Part shown: one piece after another, positions 34,700-46,059 of the stretch | How the letters are laid out: each line of letters opens with the position of its first letter | Position numbering within the stretch: position 1 is the first letter of the stretch | DNA from: Bursaphelenchus xylophilus | Taxonomy: Eukaryota > Nematoda > Chromadorea > Rhabditida > Aphelenchoididae | Reading direction: 5' to 3' | Length of the DNA: 64,000 nt | NCBI GenBank assembly: GCA_904066235.2 | Contig: CAJFCV020000003.1 | Coordinates: 12,276,001-12,340,000 of the forward strand | Program-made: the position numbers and the translations under genes | Notes under the pieces: generated by a model | Database searches by the model: none | What the model saw: only the letters and a program-made list of their open reading frames with translations | What the model was told of the DNA's origin: nothing

Positions 34700-35355
34700 A
34701 TGCACTGTGCGGAAAAAATAAAATTATTTTTTGCACAGTGCAGTTCAATTGGGGTTTTTTGTGTCCTAAAAATTCAGTTCATTCTGCCTAATAGTCATCG
34801 TAAAATTGCCTGGAGTTTTTTTTGATGAGGATACAATTTTAAAAAAAAGTTGGAAATTTCGCACTGTGCGGAAAAAATAAATTTATTTTTTTTTGCACAG
34901 TGCAATGAAAGGGGGATTTTTTATGTCCCAAAATTCTTTTTTTTCCACCTAATAGTCGGTGTAACATTGCCAAAAATTTTTTTACCGCCATTACTAAGGC
35001 TACAATAAAAATGTAAAAAATTTTGCACTGTGCGGAAAAAAATAAACAATTTGTTTTGCAGGGGATCCTCTCTGCGAAAAAAGTAACATTTATCAATCCA
35101 AAATTCAGTGGTAAATGGCCAAAAAATTTTTTTATTTTTGTTGACAAGTGCACTGTGCAATAAAAAAACTTAAATTTTTGCACCGTGCAGAAAAATAAAT
35201 TGGATTTTTTTGCACGGTGCATAAACAGTGTGACTTTTTCTGCCAAAAAATTTATTTTTCTGGTCAGAATTCACTGGCCAAAAAATTTTTGATTTTTATC
35301 GAAGCTGCACTGTGCAGAAAAAATAAATTGAATTTCTTGCACGGTGCGATGAAAT
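34700..35355. repeat. GCACNGTGC array in ~160-bp higher-order units
   Basis: Paired motifs (GCACTGTGCGGAAAAAATAA followed after ~20 bp by GCACAGTGCA) recur at ~34700, ~34860, ~35020 and ~35150, with similar intervening text (GTCCTAAAA/GTCCCAAAA, CCTAATAGTC). It lies in gene-free DNA. Confidence 0.88.
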
Positions 35356-35812
35356 TTTATGGTAAATATGTCACGGTAAGGTCGCAAAAATCTTGCTGAA
35401 ACTCAATTCAAATATAAATACCACTTTTTCACGATTTGCAACCTAAAAAACGTGAAAATTTTTATTGCATCTGTTTTTCTCCAGCTCAACTTGTTTTTTT
35501 TTTATACTCACACGATTAAAGCAGTAAAAAACTAAAACCGAGTCATACTGTAAACCCTCCTCGCAGTTCCGTTAGCCTCCAAAAAAAGGCGCGGACAAGT
35601 GAAAGTCGAGTTGCCCTCCTCAGCTTCCGGTTTCAAAAAAAGAGAGGGTAAAACGACTGGTCGTAAACAGTTTAACGGGGTCACAGCCATTCAATATTCT
35701 GTTTATGACATTGGGTTCGGTAAATCAAAAAAAAAAAAGCCTGTCGGGAAAATAATGTGGAGAAATCAAAATAGAAATTAAATATCGATTCAAAAAAAAA
35801 AAAAAAATTAAG

Positions 35813-35949
35813 CCTGTCGGGAAAATAATGTGGACTTGTCGCAGAAAAATTTATCGCCTTTTCGCAGTCGCGCAGCAAATCTCCAGCCACGACTAGCCTT
35901 CACAGAGCGACAAAAAATGACGAATCCACATTATTTTCCCGACAGACTG
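35813..35949. mobile_element. MITE, AGTCTGTCGGG family, with an extra solo end
   Basis: GCCTGTCGGGAAAATAATG at 35813 and CATTATTTTCCCGACAGACTG ending at 35949 are inverted. A solitary left end precedes it at 35739-35757, implying a tandem or nested insertion. It is bordered by a poly-A run. Confidence 0.85.
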
Positions 35950-35956
35950 TCAGCCG

Positions 35957-36355
35957 ATTGCACCGTGCGGTTTTGAAAAAAAAAGATTCTTTGCACAGTG
36001 CAGCGAAAAGTATTTTTCGTTTTACTGCACAGTGCAATTTTAGCGACAAATATTGCACAGTGCAACAAAAAGAAGGACATTTTTCATCGCACAGTGCAGT
36101 TTTAGCGACAAATATTGCACAGTGCAGCAAATGAACAAACGCTTCTTTGAACGCCTTTTGCACTGTGAAATCGAAAAATCGTCTGCACTGTGCAATGAAA
36201 ATGCGAAAAAAGAAAAATAAGAACGCACTGTGCAGTGAGCAACAAAAGAAATTTCACAGTGCAGGCAAAAGAAAGTTTTTTCGAATCGCACAGTGCAAAC
36301 CAAATAAACTTTTTTTGCACAGTGCATCAAAAAAAATTTCTTACACAGTGCAGAA
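35957..36355. repeat. GCACNGTGC array
   Basis: About twelve palindromes, several in the form CACAGTGCA(G/A)..AAA. A few copies have lost one base (for example GCACTGTGAA and TTCACAGTGCA). A repeat AGCGACAAATATTGCACAGT occurs twice (~36043 and ~36102). Confidence 0.92.
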
Positions 36356-36689
36356 ATTCAAAAAAATTCGTAATCCGTTCAAAAATCATATTAAATGCCC
36401 TGAGGCTGAAAAATTAAAAGTTTCACAAAATTCCTCCCTCCCGCTTTTGTTTCATCGCTTTCGATTTTTTTCGCCAATGGCGCATTTTTTTTGATTTGAT
36501 GCGGCACTTGAGCTTGAGGGGCACCCTCCAGTTTCGCCGTTTTTCGGAACGAAAAATTTTTTGGGGTGTTATGAAATTTCCGAGAACTCAACACCTCGGT
36601 GGATCTGGGTAAACAAAATCTTCGTATCTTGACGTAAATTTGGAATTTTTTGCAAAATTGAATGTTGGAACTGCACTGTGCGAAGAAGA

Positions 36690-36870
36690 AAAAAAGTGAC
36701 ATGTTATACGATGGAAATTTTTTTTCAAATTGAAATGAATGAGGTGTGACATCTTATACGATGAAAAATTTTTTCAAATTGAGAAAAATTTTGAGAAAAA
36801 TACGATGTGACACCTCATTCTTTTCAACTTGAAAAAATTTTCATCGTATAAGATGTTACACCTCATTTTT
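36690..36870. repeat. Direct and inverted repeats of ACATCTTATACGATG
   Basis: GACATGTTATACGATGG at 36698, GACATCTTATACGATGA at 36749 and the complement TCATCGTATAAGATG at 36841 are all embedded in GAGGTGT and poly-T/A flanks. The last two can form a ~35-bp stem. GCACNGTGC motifs continue on both sides (36670 and 36967-37107). Confidence 0.8.
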
Positions 36871-37737
36871 TCAATTTTCAAAATGAGGGGGGTGTTCAAA
36901 AAGGGGGAGAGTTGAAAAAGGGGTAGAGTTCTGGCGCAACGAGTTGCTTCAAGGAGATCTTTCCTTGTGCACAGTGCAAAAAAAAGAAATTGGCAAGAAG
37001 TATATTGCACGGTGCCGAAAAAAACGAGATGTCGATTGCACTGTGCGAAGACAAATTTTTTATTTTTGCACCGTGCAAGCACACGAAAAAGTTTTTTTCT
37101 CTCTTTGCACTGTGCAAAAATAAGATTTTTATAAAAAATAAAAAATAAGTTTTTGTGCCGAAAATTAATACCTTTTAGCCCTGCAGGTGATCGAATTTGA
37201 CCCTCTGATATCAAAAACCACTTTCATAAGGTGCGTAGACTTTTTTTTGTGGCGCATTTTTCTTTTTTCCGGAGTGCAAAATTCAAATGCACAAAGCAAA
37301 AAAGGTTTGCGACGAAAAGTCCACGCACTTTCTGGACGGGCTATTTTGCTCATCAAAGTCCAGCGAACGCTTCCTTGCCGCCAAAAACCTTTCGAAACAT
37401 CCTTAAAAAGCGATACAAAACTAATTACTTTCACTCTCCAAAACAAACCACGAATACAAAAGGGTCTGTTTGTAGGGTCGCTTTCTTCCCTTTGAACCTC
37501 CGATTTCGGAGGATCTTTATTGGAAGAATGCTAACTTATTGAAAGAAGTTAGCGCGGAATACCTATGAGAGTAATTAGAAAGCCAATTACATCCGCGTTT
37601 GTTGTAATTAGCCGGCTAATTAAGCTACTGGAATGGGGGCTTCGAGAAAAATAATTGGGATTTTTGATTGGATATCAAGGGGAAATCAGGGCGAAAATCA
37701 AAAATTCCTATTATTTTCAAATCAAAAATAGTGTTTT

Positions 37738-37877
37738 CGTTCTGTCTGGAAAATAATGTGGAGTTGTCGCAGTAAGTAAAATACATCAGTCGCTCGACCA
37801 AATCTCCAGCCGCAACTAGCCGTCTAAAAGTGACTATACGTTGCTTCAAGAATCCACATTATTTTCCCGACAGACTG
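37738..37877. mobile_element. MITE, AGTCTGTCGGG family
   Basis: The left end GTTCTGTCTGGAAAATAATG (one change) and right end CATTATTTTCCCGACAGACTG are inverted. The interior shares GTGGAGTTGTCGCAG and CCGCAACTAGCCGTC with the 35813 copy. Confidence 0.87.
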
Positions 37878-38250
37878 ATAAAGAATTACTGTAATAGGAT
37901 CAGTGAGTGGGGAAAAAATAATCGCAACGTCGCTGCGCCGATCGTGTCGCAAACATGAAACGCGGGAAACAGGCAACTTGCACTGTGCAAGGCCGAAAAA
38001 AGTCTACGTACTTTCTGAAACAACTTGGAAGTGAAAAGCAATCTGTTTTTAAGAGAATTTCCTCATTATTTTCCCTACAGAACGTGGACTTTTCCTCACA
38101 AATTTTCCGCACTATGCATTTGACTTTCGCACCGTGCAATTCAAAAATATCTACGGCACTGTGCGCCGTGAAAAAAAAGTCTACGCAATTTATGAAACCA
38201 CTAGCAAGAGAGTGCCCATTATTTTCCCGACGGACTGATGTGAAACTTAC

Positions 38251-39095
38251 AGGGGAAGTACTCCAAGTGCGACGCTCAGATTTTGATGAAACTTGGCACA
38301 AATTTAGAATAATTTTTTCTAAGATATATGCGAGAATCCTAGCTCGCGCTTTGCAGAAACAACCGAGATTTTTAGATCGAAAGTTGGCGAAAATTTTGTA
38401 CTTTTGGCCGAATTTTGGCACGAAAATTTTCATGCCTATTTCAACTGTAAAGGATAATGTTTCTACAAAAAATCAAATTTTTCCGCGCGAAACTGCCAAA
38501 GTTATGGACAAAAAGCGTTTTTTCTCTCTGACCGCTCTCCACGTTTAGCGTGCTCTCTCGGCTAAGCATGGCTGCAAACCGGGACAGCCCGGCCCGGGTT
38601 TGAAAAATTTGGAAAGCCCGGCCCGGTTCGGCCCGGAAATTTTTCATACTAGGCTGGAAAGAAAGAAAGCGGACATGAAAGGAAAATTATGCCAAATTTT
38701 TGCAAAATGTAAAGAAAAATTTAGCAAAACCTAAGTACATAAGGTCACTTTACGTTTGCTATCAGCATTATGTTTGAAAAAATGAAAAATTATATCGAAA
38801 AAGCTTGTTTTTTCCTTTTTTTTCCGGGCAAACCTCAGATTTCAAAAAAACCGGACCGGGCCGGGCCTAAAAATCAAAGCCCGGAGGCGGGCCGAGAAAT
38901 CAGTCGGCCCGGGCCGGAAAATTTTGCAAAGCCCGGCCCGGAGCCATGCCTACTGTCGGCGGCAAAGATCGTTCGATATCTCGGCTGCGCTCGCAACGCA
39001 AGAGCTAAAACTTTCAGGAATTGATATTTAGTCCATACCCGACGTGTGTGCAAAATTTAAAGAAAATCCAAGCGTCGCACTTGGAGTACTTCCTC
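38251..39095. mobile_element. DNA element with 25-bp TIR, split by a nested GC-rich MITE
   Basis: AGGGGAAGTACTCCAAGTGC plus GACGCT at the left is mirrored by AGCGTCGCACTTGGAGTACT plus TCC at the right. The interior resembles 58480-58900 (ATGCC..TTTCAACTG, CTCTCCAC, GCGCTCGCAACG). It is broken by the insertion at 38563-38953. Confidence 0.85.
38563..38953. mobile_element. ~390-bp GC-palindromic MITE (CCGGCCCGG-rich)
   Basis: Inverted ends contain GCATGGCT and AGCCATGC. Subterminal blocks are rich in GCCCGGCCCGG and its complement, while the middle is AT-rich. It stands out in base composition from its surroundings and interrupts the element 38251-39095. Confidence 0.85.
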
Positions 39096-39469
39096 TGTAA
39101 ATATTATTAGTAGTTATTAGATCTTGAGCACCCCTAAACTTTTCTCCCCTTCCCAGCACCCTCTAATCCAAATTAGAAGCCCTCGGAAGCCCCCAGGAAG
39201 AAGACCCGACTCATCCCAGCCCATTTGCTCAAATGAACGTCGTTCCGAGATTGTGGGCTTATTAAAATATTCGAGTTTTTTTCTGGCGAACTTACTTTCT
39301 GCCAGATCTCGCGCAACGATAAAAAAACTCGTCTTTGTGGGCGGCGATGGAAGCGAGATTAGCCCCCCGTATTTCCTACTCATTTTCATGTTTTCGATTA
39401 CCGTCTCCCTCGAGGGATGAGAAATATAGAAAAAGGAGGGTGGATTCGATAGTGTTTTGAAACTTGTCG

Positions 39470-40320
39470 TGAAAAGTGAAAATGAAAATTTTTTTTAAAA
39501 TAAAAAAGTTTGAAAATATTGAATTTAGAATACTAAAAAAATTGTAAAATAAATCAAATATTAAAAAATAAAAAAAATTTGAAAATATCGAATTTAGAAT
39601 AATAAAAACAATTGAAAAATGAATAAAATATTAAAAAATTAAAAGATATCAATTTTAAAAATTATAAAAATTAATTTAAATAAAAAATAAAAAATTTGGA
39701 AATGCAAAAAGTATTATAAAATATATAAAATATTTTTGAACAAAAATACCGTGTTAACAAAAAAGAAAAAGTTACACTAAATTTTGAATAAAAAATCATA
39801 TTTAAAAATAAAAAAACCCTGAAAATAAATTTTTAAAAAATGTTATATTTTAAAAATATTATTATCGTGAATTTAAATACAAATTTTGATAAAAAATCAG
39901 AAATAAAAATATAATTGATCGGAACAGTCCACAAAATAAATTTTTCAAAATAAAAAAGAAATAAAAACTTTGAAAATATCAAGTTTAAAATGATAAAAAA
40001 ATTGATTTAAATAAAAAAATGTAACATAAATAAAAATAAATAAAATTTTAAAATGCAAAAATATCAATTAAAAAACATTTAAAAAAATAATTTTAAAAAA
40101 ATAAATATTATATCCAAAAAATAAAAAAAAACAAAACAAAAACAATTAAAAATATATAAAATATTTTTGAACGAAAAAATACAGATTTTGATAAAAAATC
40201 AGAAATCAAAAAATAATAAAAAAAAAAGTTTTTTAAAATAAATACTTCCAATAAAAATTTTGGAAAAATCCAAAAATTCAAAAAAAAGTAAATAAACTTT
40301 TTTTAATATTATAGAAAGAT
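39470..40320. repeat. A-rich degenerate tandem repeat
   Basis: About 850 bp of A/T-only-like DNA with recurring TTTGAAAATAT(T/C)GAATTTA and ATATATAAAATATTTTTGAAC phrases, in degenerate tandem order. No coding potential. It immediately follows the 3' end of the minus-strand gene 40375-45594. Confidence 0.75.
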
Positions 40321-40332
40321 CGTTTATTTTCC
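40318..40332 (-). other. Polyadenylation signal region of the 331-aa gene
   Basis: On the minus strand an AATAAA occurs ~45 bp after the stop codon of the 40375-45594 gene, at a typical distance for nematode 3' UTRs. Confidence 0.55.
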
Positions 40333-40374
40333 TATAAATACAATACTCATTTAAAGCCTGAATATACATTCATC

Positions 40375-43300
40375 TCAATGCTCTTTTTTCTTGCTTCTTA
40401 CGGAGGATTTCCGTTCTCCTGTTCTGGTCGTATCTCTAGACTTTGTGGCTGTTGTCTGTGTCGGCTTGGTTTTTATTCCTTTAGATTTCCTTGGCCAATC
40501 AAAGAAATTGACGTCGCCGATGGATTCTTCGGGGATTTCCGCAGTGGGGGTTGGGAAGAGATCAAGTTCAATTGGGGAATCATCGACTTCTAGTGGTCTG
40601 AAATTCGGAAAATAAAAAAAACAAAAAAATTACTTAAAAAAATTAATAATTTTAAAAAATAAAAAAAAAACTAAAATTCATAAAATTATTTTAAAAATAT
40701 AATTGTAAAAAAATAAAAAAAAATATTTTAAACAATAAAAAAAATAAAAAATAAACTAAAATTCCGAAAATTATTTTAAAAATATAATTGTAAAAAAATA
40801 AAAAAAAATATTTTAAACAATAAAAAAAAATAAAAAATAAACTAAAATTCATAAAATTATTTTAAAAAATATAATTGTAAAAAAATAAAAAAAAATATTT
40901 TAAACAATAAAAAAAATAAAAAATAAACTAAAATTCCGAAAATTATTTTAAAAATATAATTGTAAAAAAATAAAAAAAAAAATTTTTAAATAAAAACAGA
41001 AATAAAAAATTAACTAAAATTCGGAACATTATTTTAAAAATGTAATTATAAAAAAATAAAAAATGAACTAAAATTCGGAAAATTATTTTAAAAATATAAT
41101 TGTAAAAAAATTCAAAAACCCCCAAAAACAAATAATCTCAAAACTCACTCCCATTTACAGCGCTCCTTCGGTGATTTCTGACAAGGGAACCCAACTACCT
41201 CGATATTTGAAATCAAGGTGCCACATCTCAGCGTATGCGGACTGAAGAAACAATCCTTTTCCGGGGTGAGCATGTCGCTCAACGGCGTGTATGGGTCCCA
41301 TTTCAATTCCGGGATTACCTTCCGCGGCTCTGCCAAGTACTGAAAAAATCTTAAAAAATTTTTTTCGTGCAAAAATTAAAAACAAGTTGCACGGTGCAGG
41401 CGGAAAAATTTTTTGCATAGTGCAAAGAACCAAACAAAATTTTGGCTGCACTGTGCAACAAAAATTGCCGCCGGCTTCATATTTTTTGCCATTGCACCGT
41501 GCAAAAAACCAAGAATTTTTTCTGCACCGTGCACGAGAATAAAATCGGTGCAGGCAAAAAAATTTTACAATCCGAAAAACCAAAAAAATTTTTTTGCTGC
41601 ACTGTGCGACAAAAGTTTCATAATTTTTGCCATTGCACCGTGCGAAAAACAAAAATGTTTTTCTGCACCGTGCAACGAAAATAAAATCGTCATGTGCGAC
41701 AAAAGTTTCATATTTTTGCCATTGCACCGTGCAAAAACAAAAATTTCTTTCTGCACTGTGCGAAAAACAAAAATGTTTTTCTGCACCGTGCAACGAAAAT
41801 AAAATCGTCATGTGCGACAAAAGTTTCATATTTTTGCCATTGCACCGTGCAAAAACAAAAATTTCTTTCTGCACCGTTCAAAAAACAAAAATTTCTTTCT
41901 GCACTATGCAAAAAACCAAAAATTTTTTCTGCACCGTGCAACGAAAATAAAATCGTCATGTGCGACAAAAGTTTCATATTTTTGCCATTGCACCGTGCAA
42001 AAACCAAAAAAATTTTTCTGCACCGTGCAAAAAACAAAAATTTTTTTTTCTGCACTGTGCAAAAAAACCGAAATTTTTTTCTGCACCGTGCAAAAAACCA
42101 AAATTTTTTTTCTGCACCGTGCAAAACACAATTTTTTTTCTGCACCGTGCAGAAAACAAAAATTTTTTTCTGCACCGTGCAAAAAACCAAAAATTTTTTT
42201 CTGCACAAACAGTTGTCGCCGGCGCACAGTGCAAAAAAAAACAAACAATTTCACCGCGCAAAACAATCAAAACCCAAATAAAAACGGACCGCCATCACCT
42301 GTTCCTCCGTCTTGTCAAAAGAACCTCGAAACAAGTCATGTTGGCAGAACAAAATATCCGTCTTGTTGTACATGAAGTTCTCGTCCGTGGGATCCGCATC
42401 CAGCTCCGAATCCAGCTCGTCTTCAGCATCTTCAGCGCACTCGGATTGGGTAGAGGACAAGGAGGGATCTCTGAAAAACAGCAAACTCTTGGGCGAGTAG
42501 GGTCAACTTGCTTGACATAGTCCTTTCGTCTCCAAACTTTCTCCAATGTCGCCATCGCAGTGTCGCCGGTTTCGATCATCGAGGTCGTCCCAATTCTGCG
42601 CGTGTTCGCTAACGGGTTCTCGATGTCGCCTGAAATGCCAATGGGAAGTTGATTTATCGTAAAAATCGCTGGTGCAACAGAATGCCAATTTTTTAAAAAA
42701 ATGGCGGGAAAAAAGGCATTTGAATTTTCTGACAAAACCATATGTAAAAATGAAGCGAGCAGAGGGAAATACGTGAAAAAAACAACGATACGACTTTCTT
42801 TATTCAAATTGGACAACAATTTGCCAAGTGTAATATAAGTAGTCGAATAGCTGTTCAAAAAGCCAAAATATCCTAAATTCACTTATAAACCAAATCTATA
42901 GAGCAGAACAGCACTTTGCAAACCAAAAATAAATGTTTTCAAGCAATCAGAAACATTTTATAGCCTCTTCAACATCAGTTGGTCAAGTGTAATATACAAG
43001 GTCAAAAAAAAGCGAAAAATAAACAAAATATGGCTCCACAAGAAATACCACAGGTTACTAAACCCTTATATGCCCTAGTCATGTCACTTAGAACTCCTTA
43101 GCTCTTTTAAATTTCATCAAAAACCTCTTTGGACATCAGCTGGTCAAGTATAATATAAAATGTTCAAAAAATCTCAAAATAAACAAAATATGGCTCCACA
43201 AGAAATACCACAGGTTAGTAAACCCTTATAAGCCCTAGTCATGTCATAAAGAAGGTCACAGCTTCTTTAAATTTCATCAAAAAGCTCTTTAGACATCAGC

Positions 43301-45594
43301 TGGTCAAGTATAATATATAAGGTCAAAAAAAGCTAAAAATAAACAAAATATGCCTCCACAAGAAATACCACAGGTTAGTAAACCCTTATAAGCCCTAGTC
43401 ATGTCATAAAGAAGGTCACAGCTTCTTTTTTAATTTCATCAAAAAGCTCTTTAGACATCAGCTGGTCAAGTATAATATATAAAGTCAAAAAAAGCTAAAA
43501 ATAAACAAAATATGCCTCCACAAGAAATACCACAGGTTAGTAAACCCTTATAAGCCCTATTCATGTCACTTAGAACTCCTTAGCTGTTTTAAATATCATC
43601 GAAAAGCTCACTAGACATCAGTTGGTCAAGTATAACATAAAGTCATCAAAAAAATTCAAAAATTCAGAGAAACTGGATTCGCTATAGCACTCGTTGTGGC
43701 CACAGACCTTTTTTCGTTCTGATCACCCGACTTAAAACATCAATACAAAATGAATAAGTTTAGAAAACTCACTGGATCTGGCACTGCATGTATTCTTCGA
43801 TAATGCCTTGGATCTTGTCGATTTTACTTTTTTCGGATCGTCGGGTGTTTTATTGAACTTCTATAAAAGTTCCTTATTCTGGCCACAACTTATAACGTTG
43901 CGGCAACTGGTCAAAATTCGTCCAAATTTAGCGTGCAGGCTCAATTCACCATTGTCAATGTCCGGACAGTGGATTTAGTTATTGAGGTACCTTCTTTTTT
44001 ACGTACCACCCTACCCTTCAAAAAACGGCTGCAGCCTGCGATTTTTCACATTATACGAGGAAACCTGTCCGGAACTAAACTTATTGCCTACGTGTCCAAC
44101 AAAATGAGACGTTATCGCCTTCGTAGGTACCCTTAAAACTATAGAGCGGCTGTAGTAATTCAGAGCCAGCCAGAGATTGCCACGGTCAAAATTTCGGCTC
44201 CGGCTCTTAGCTCCCAGAGCCGGAGCCGAGGCCAAATTTGCAGCTCCGGCTCCGGCTCTTGGCTGCGTGCAAAATTTAAAAAGGCCTCCGGCTCCGAATC
44301 CCGGCTCTTATGCAAAATGTTTTTTTTTTTAAATATTTTTCCAAAAATAAAAGTTATTAGTGCCAGAGGTCATACAGCCAACGTTTTTGCGGCCAAGTCA
44401 CATCCTCTGCAGTGTTTTTTCAAGCAATTTGGTTTAACAAGATCACGAAATTTTTACTTTTCTGACCGCTGGGAAGCCTGGCTCCGACTCTGGGCTCGGG
44501 AGCCGGAGTCGACCCCAAAATTTCCGGCTCCGGCTCTGGCTCCCGGCTCGGAGCCGGAGCCGCTCAGAGCCGGAGCCAACAGCCGGCTCCGGAGCCGTGG
44601 CAATCTCTGGTGCCAGCTAGGCCGAAGCCTTTTTTCCTAACATAGCGCAGTTCGCAGAATACCTTTTGAATCCATAACATCTCCTCCAAGTCCTTCTGAA
44701 ATTTGAATAAATTAGGAAATATCAATAATTTTGGTTTTACCGTGACAAAATAAGGTCAAGCAAGAAGTACGGGTCCAAAAAAATTCATCGTAAATTCAAA
44801 AATTTTGGCGCACAGTGCGATAGAAAAACCAAATCTTGCATCGTGCAGACAACAGAAAAACCTGCACAGTGCAAAACGGAGGTGTGCAAAATATTTTCAG
44901 GTCAATTTGCAGGGATTTTGACCCATTGTAAAACGAGCTATTAGCATGTTGGAAAAAGTTCCTTATTTTGGCCACATCAAAGGTACTCCGCGAACTGCAC
45001 CCAAGCTTGGGCACTAAAGCTAGGAAAAAACGCTTCGACCTAGCTGGCACTGAATTACTATAGTAGCTTTATAGTTTTAAGGGTACCTACTAAACCTGTG
45101 ACGGCTCATTTATAATAGTTCTACACAGAGGCAATAAGTTCAGTTCCGGACATGTTTCATCGTATAAAGTGTAAAATCGCAGGCTGCAGCCGTTTTTGAA
45201 GGATAACGTGGTACGTAAAAAAGAAGGTACCTCACTATCTAAATCCACTGTCCTTGCATTGACAACGAAGAATTGAGCCTGAACGCCAAATTTGGGCTAA
45301 TTCCGACCAGTTTCCGCAAAGTTATGTGGCCAAAATAAGGAACTTTTACCCAATTTTTGTGTCGGAATAGGCATCAGTTTCGGACTTCTTGCTTCCCTAG
45401 ATGAATTACTTTCCCCAACTTACCAGAACTTTCTTTTGTTTAGCCTCCGCTTTTGGTACGGGCTGTATTGGGGCATTCGGAGAGGGCACTGGAGCCGCTG
45501 GAGCCGCTGGCTTCGCCGGCGCCGGAGGCGCTGGCGGCGGCGGCGGCGGCGGCGCCGGTTGCACAACTTTGGCCTTCTTTTTGCAGCGACACAT
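40375..45594 (-). CDS. Seven-exon gene of unknown function, 331 aa
   Basis: Exons 45594-45424, 44695-44663, 43860-43773, 42629-42512, 42470-42299, 41339-41149 and 40597-40375 form one frame of 996 nt. The start MCRCKKKAKVV lies before a Pro/Ala-rich tract (~residues 13-40). The centre is acidic (ECAEDAEDELDSELDADPTD), then a cysteine-containing segment (CFFSPHTLRCGTLISN, FPCQKSPKERCKWE) and a basic Thr/Ser/Lys-rich tail. No signal peptide or known domain is seen. The intron between exons 4 and 5 is a 41-nt GC-AG intron; all other models break the frame. The intron 43861-44662 is nearly all transposon. Other introns contain a GCACNGTGC array (41387-42235), an 86-bp minisatellite and a ~160-bp tandem repeat. 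Exons 2 and 3 are small and less certain. Confidence 0.68.
40671..41110. repeat. ~86-bp AT-rich minisatellite in intron
   Basis: CTAAAATTC recurs at 40671, 40756, 40842, 40928, 41014 and 41068 (periods 85, 86, 86, 86 and 54). Units differ by CAT/CCG after the motif, alternating in order, which suggests a two-unit higher-order repeat. It fills the last intron of the 331-aa gene. Confidence 0.9.
41387..42235. repeat. GCACNGTGC array in intron of the 331-aa gene
   Basis: Over twenty palindromes, most as CTGCACCGTGCAAAAAAC. A ~120-150-bp higher-order unit (CATGTGCGACAAAAGTTTCA, TATTTTTGCCATTGCACCGT) is repeated at ~41690, ~41810 and ~41955. C-centred motifs predominate on the plus strand here, while other arrays are A/T-centred, so each array is locally homogenised. 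Confidence 0.95.
42955..43645. repeat. ~160-bp tandem repeat in intron, about four to five units
   Basis: GACATCAG(C/T)TGGTCAAGT followed by ATAATATA recurs at ~42970, 43132, 43291, 43454 and 43614. Units also share CTCCACAAGAAATACCACAG and AACCCTTATA. One unit pair is nearly identical, indicating recent duplication. It lies between exons 3 and 4 of the 331-aa gene. Confidence 0.9.
43863..44660 (+). mobile_element. GTTCCTTATTTTGGCCAC-family transposon forming an intron
   Basis: The left terminal repeat (AAAAGTTCCTTATTCTGGCC) starts three bases from the intron boundary. Element sequence continues to 44660 (GCGCAGTTCGCAGAATACC), where the right ~30 bp of the element are missing. The host intron is 43861-44662, so both splice sites sit at or within element termini. 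A second element (44172-44617) is nested inside. Confidence 0.85.
44172..44617. mobile_element. Nested ~446-bp MITE, TIR AGAGATTGCCACGG, GAGCCGG-rich
   Basis: Inverted ends AGAGATTGCCACGG and CCGTGGCAATCTCT. Subterminal arrays of GGCTCCGGCTC pair with their complement. The host element's sequence CAGTGCCAGCTAG is split here, with GCCAGC present on both sides (AGCCAGCC and TGCCAGC), consistent with a ~7-8 bp target duplication. Confidence 0.88.
44953..45349 (-). mobile_element. GTTCCTTATTTTGGCCAC-family transposon, inverted copy
   Basis: A full-length (~397 bp) copy in reverse orientation to 10426-10821, with both terminal repeats. It lies in the first intron of the 331-aa gene next to isolated GCACAGTGC motifs (44811-44870). 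Confidence 0.9.
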
Positions 45595-46059
45595 TGGAAA
45601 GACCACCCAACAAGAGGGATGCGAATGAAATGAGGGAGATTTTTGGGGGAGGATGAACTTTTATGCAAATTTCACGGTTTTTTTGGGTAATATAGGGGAA
45701 TTATGCAAATTTTATGGTTTTTTGGGTAATATAGGGGAATTATGCAAATTTTTGAATTTTTATAAAACAGCAAAATTATGCAAATTTTCGATTTTTTCGG
45801 TGATTTGGGGGATTACGTAATTTTTCAATTTTTGAAATTTATGCAATTTTTTTAATTATTTTTTTAAAATAAAAAGTAAAAAAATATAAACACGTCCAGT
45901 ATAACAAAATATTTATCAAAACTTATTCAAAATCTTACAAAAATTCTTTTTACATTACTTTCCACCTCCAAAATTGACCAAAAATTCAGTCGAAAGGCAC
46001 TTGATAAACGAGGAATGTCCACAAAGCTGACGTGAGACGATGAATTTGATGAGTTTCGG

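Noticed and set aside
41387..42235. CRISPR-like array (regular repeats and spacers)
   Set aside because: The repeat is only 9-11 bp with variable centre, spacers are A/T runs of varying length that are themselves repeated, the host is a eukaryote, and no cas genes are present.
42503..42688. Alternative frame (HREPVSEHAQNWDDLDDRNR) for exon 4 of the 331-aa gene
   Set aside because: It ends at a stop and does not join exon 5 in phase with any donor; the frame SDIENPLANTRRIGTTSMIE joins both neighbours in phase.
45401..45656. Plus-strand Gly/Ala-rich and Arg/Trp-rich frames
   Set aside because: Antisense shadows of the Pro/Ala-coding first exon of the minus-strand 331-aa gene (45594-45424).
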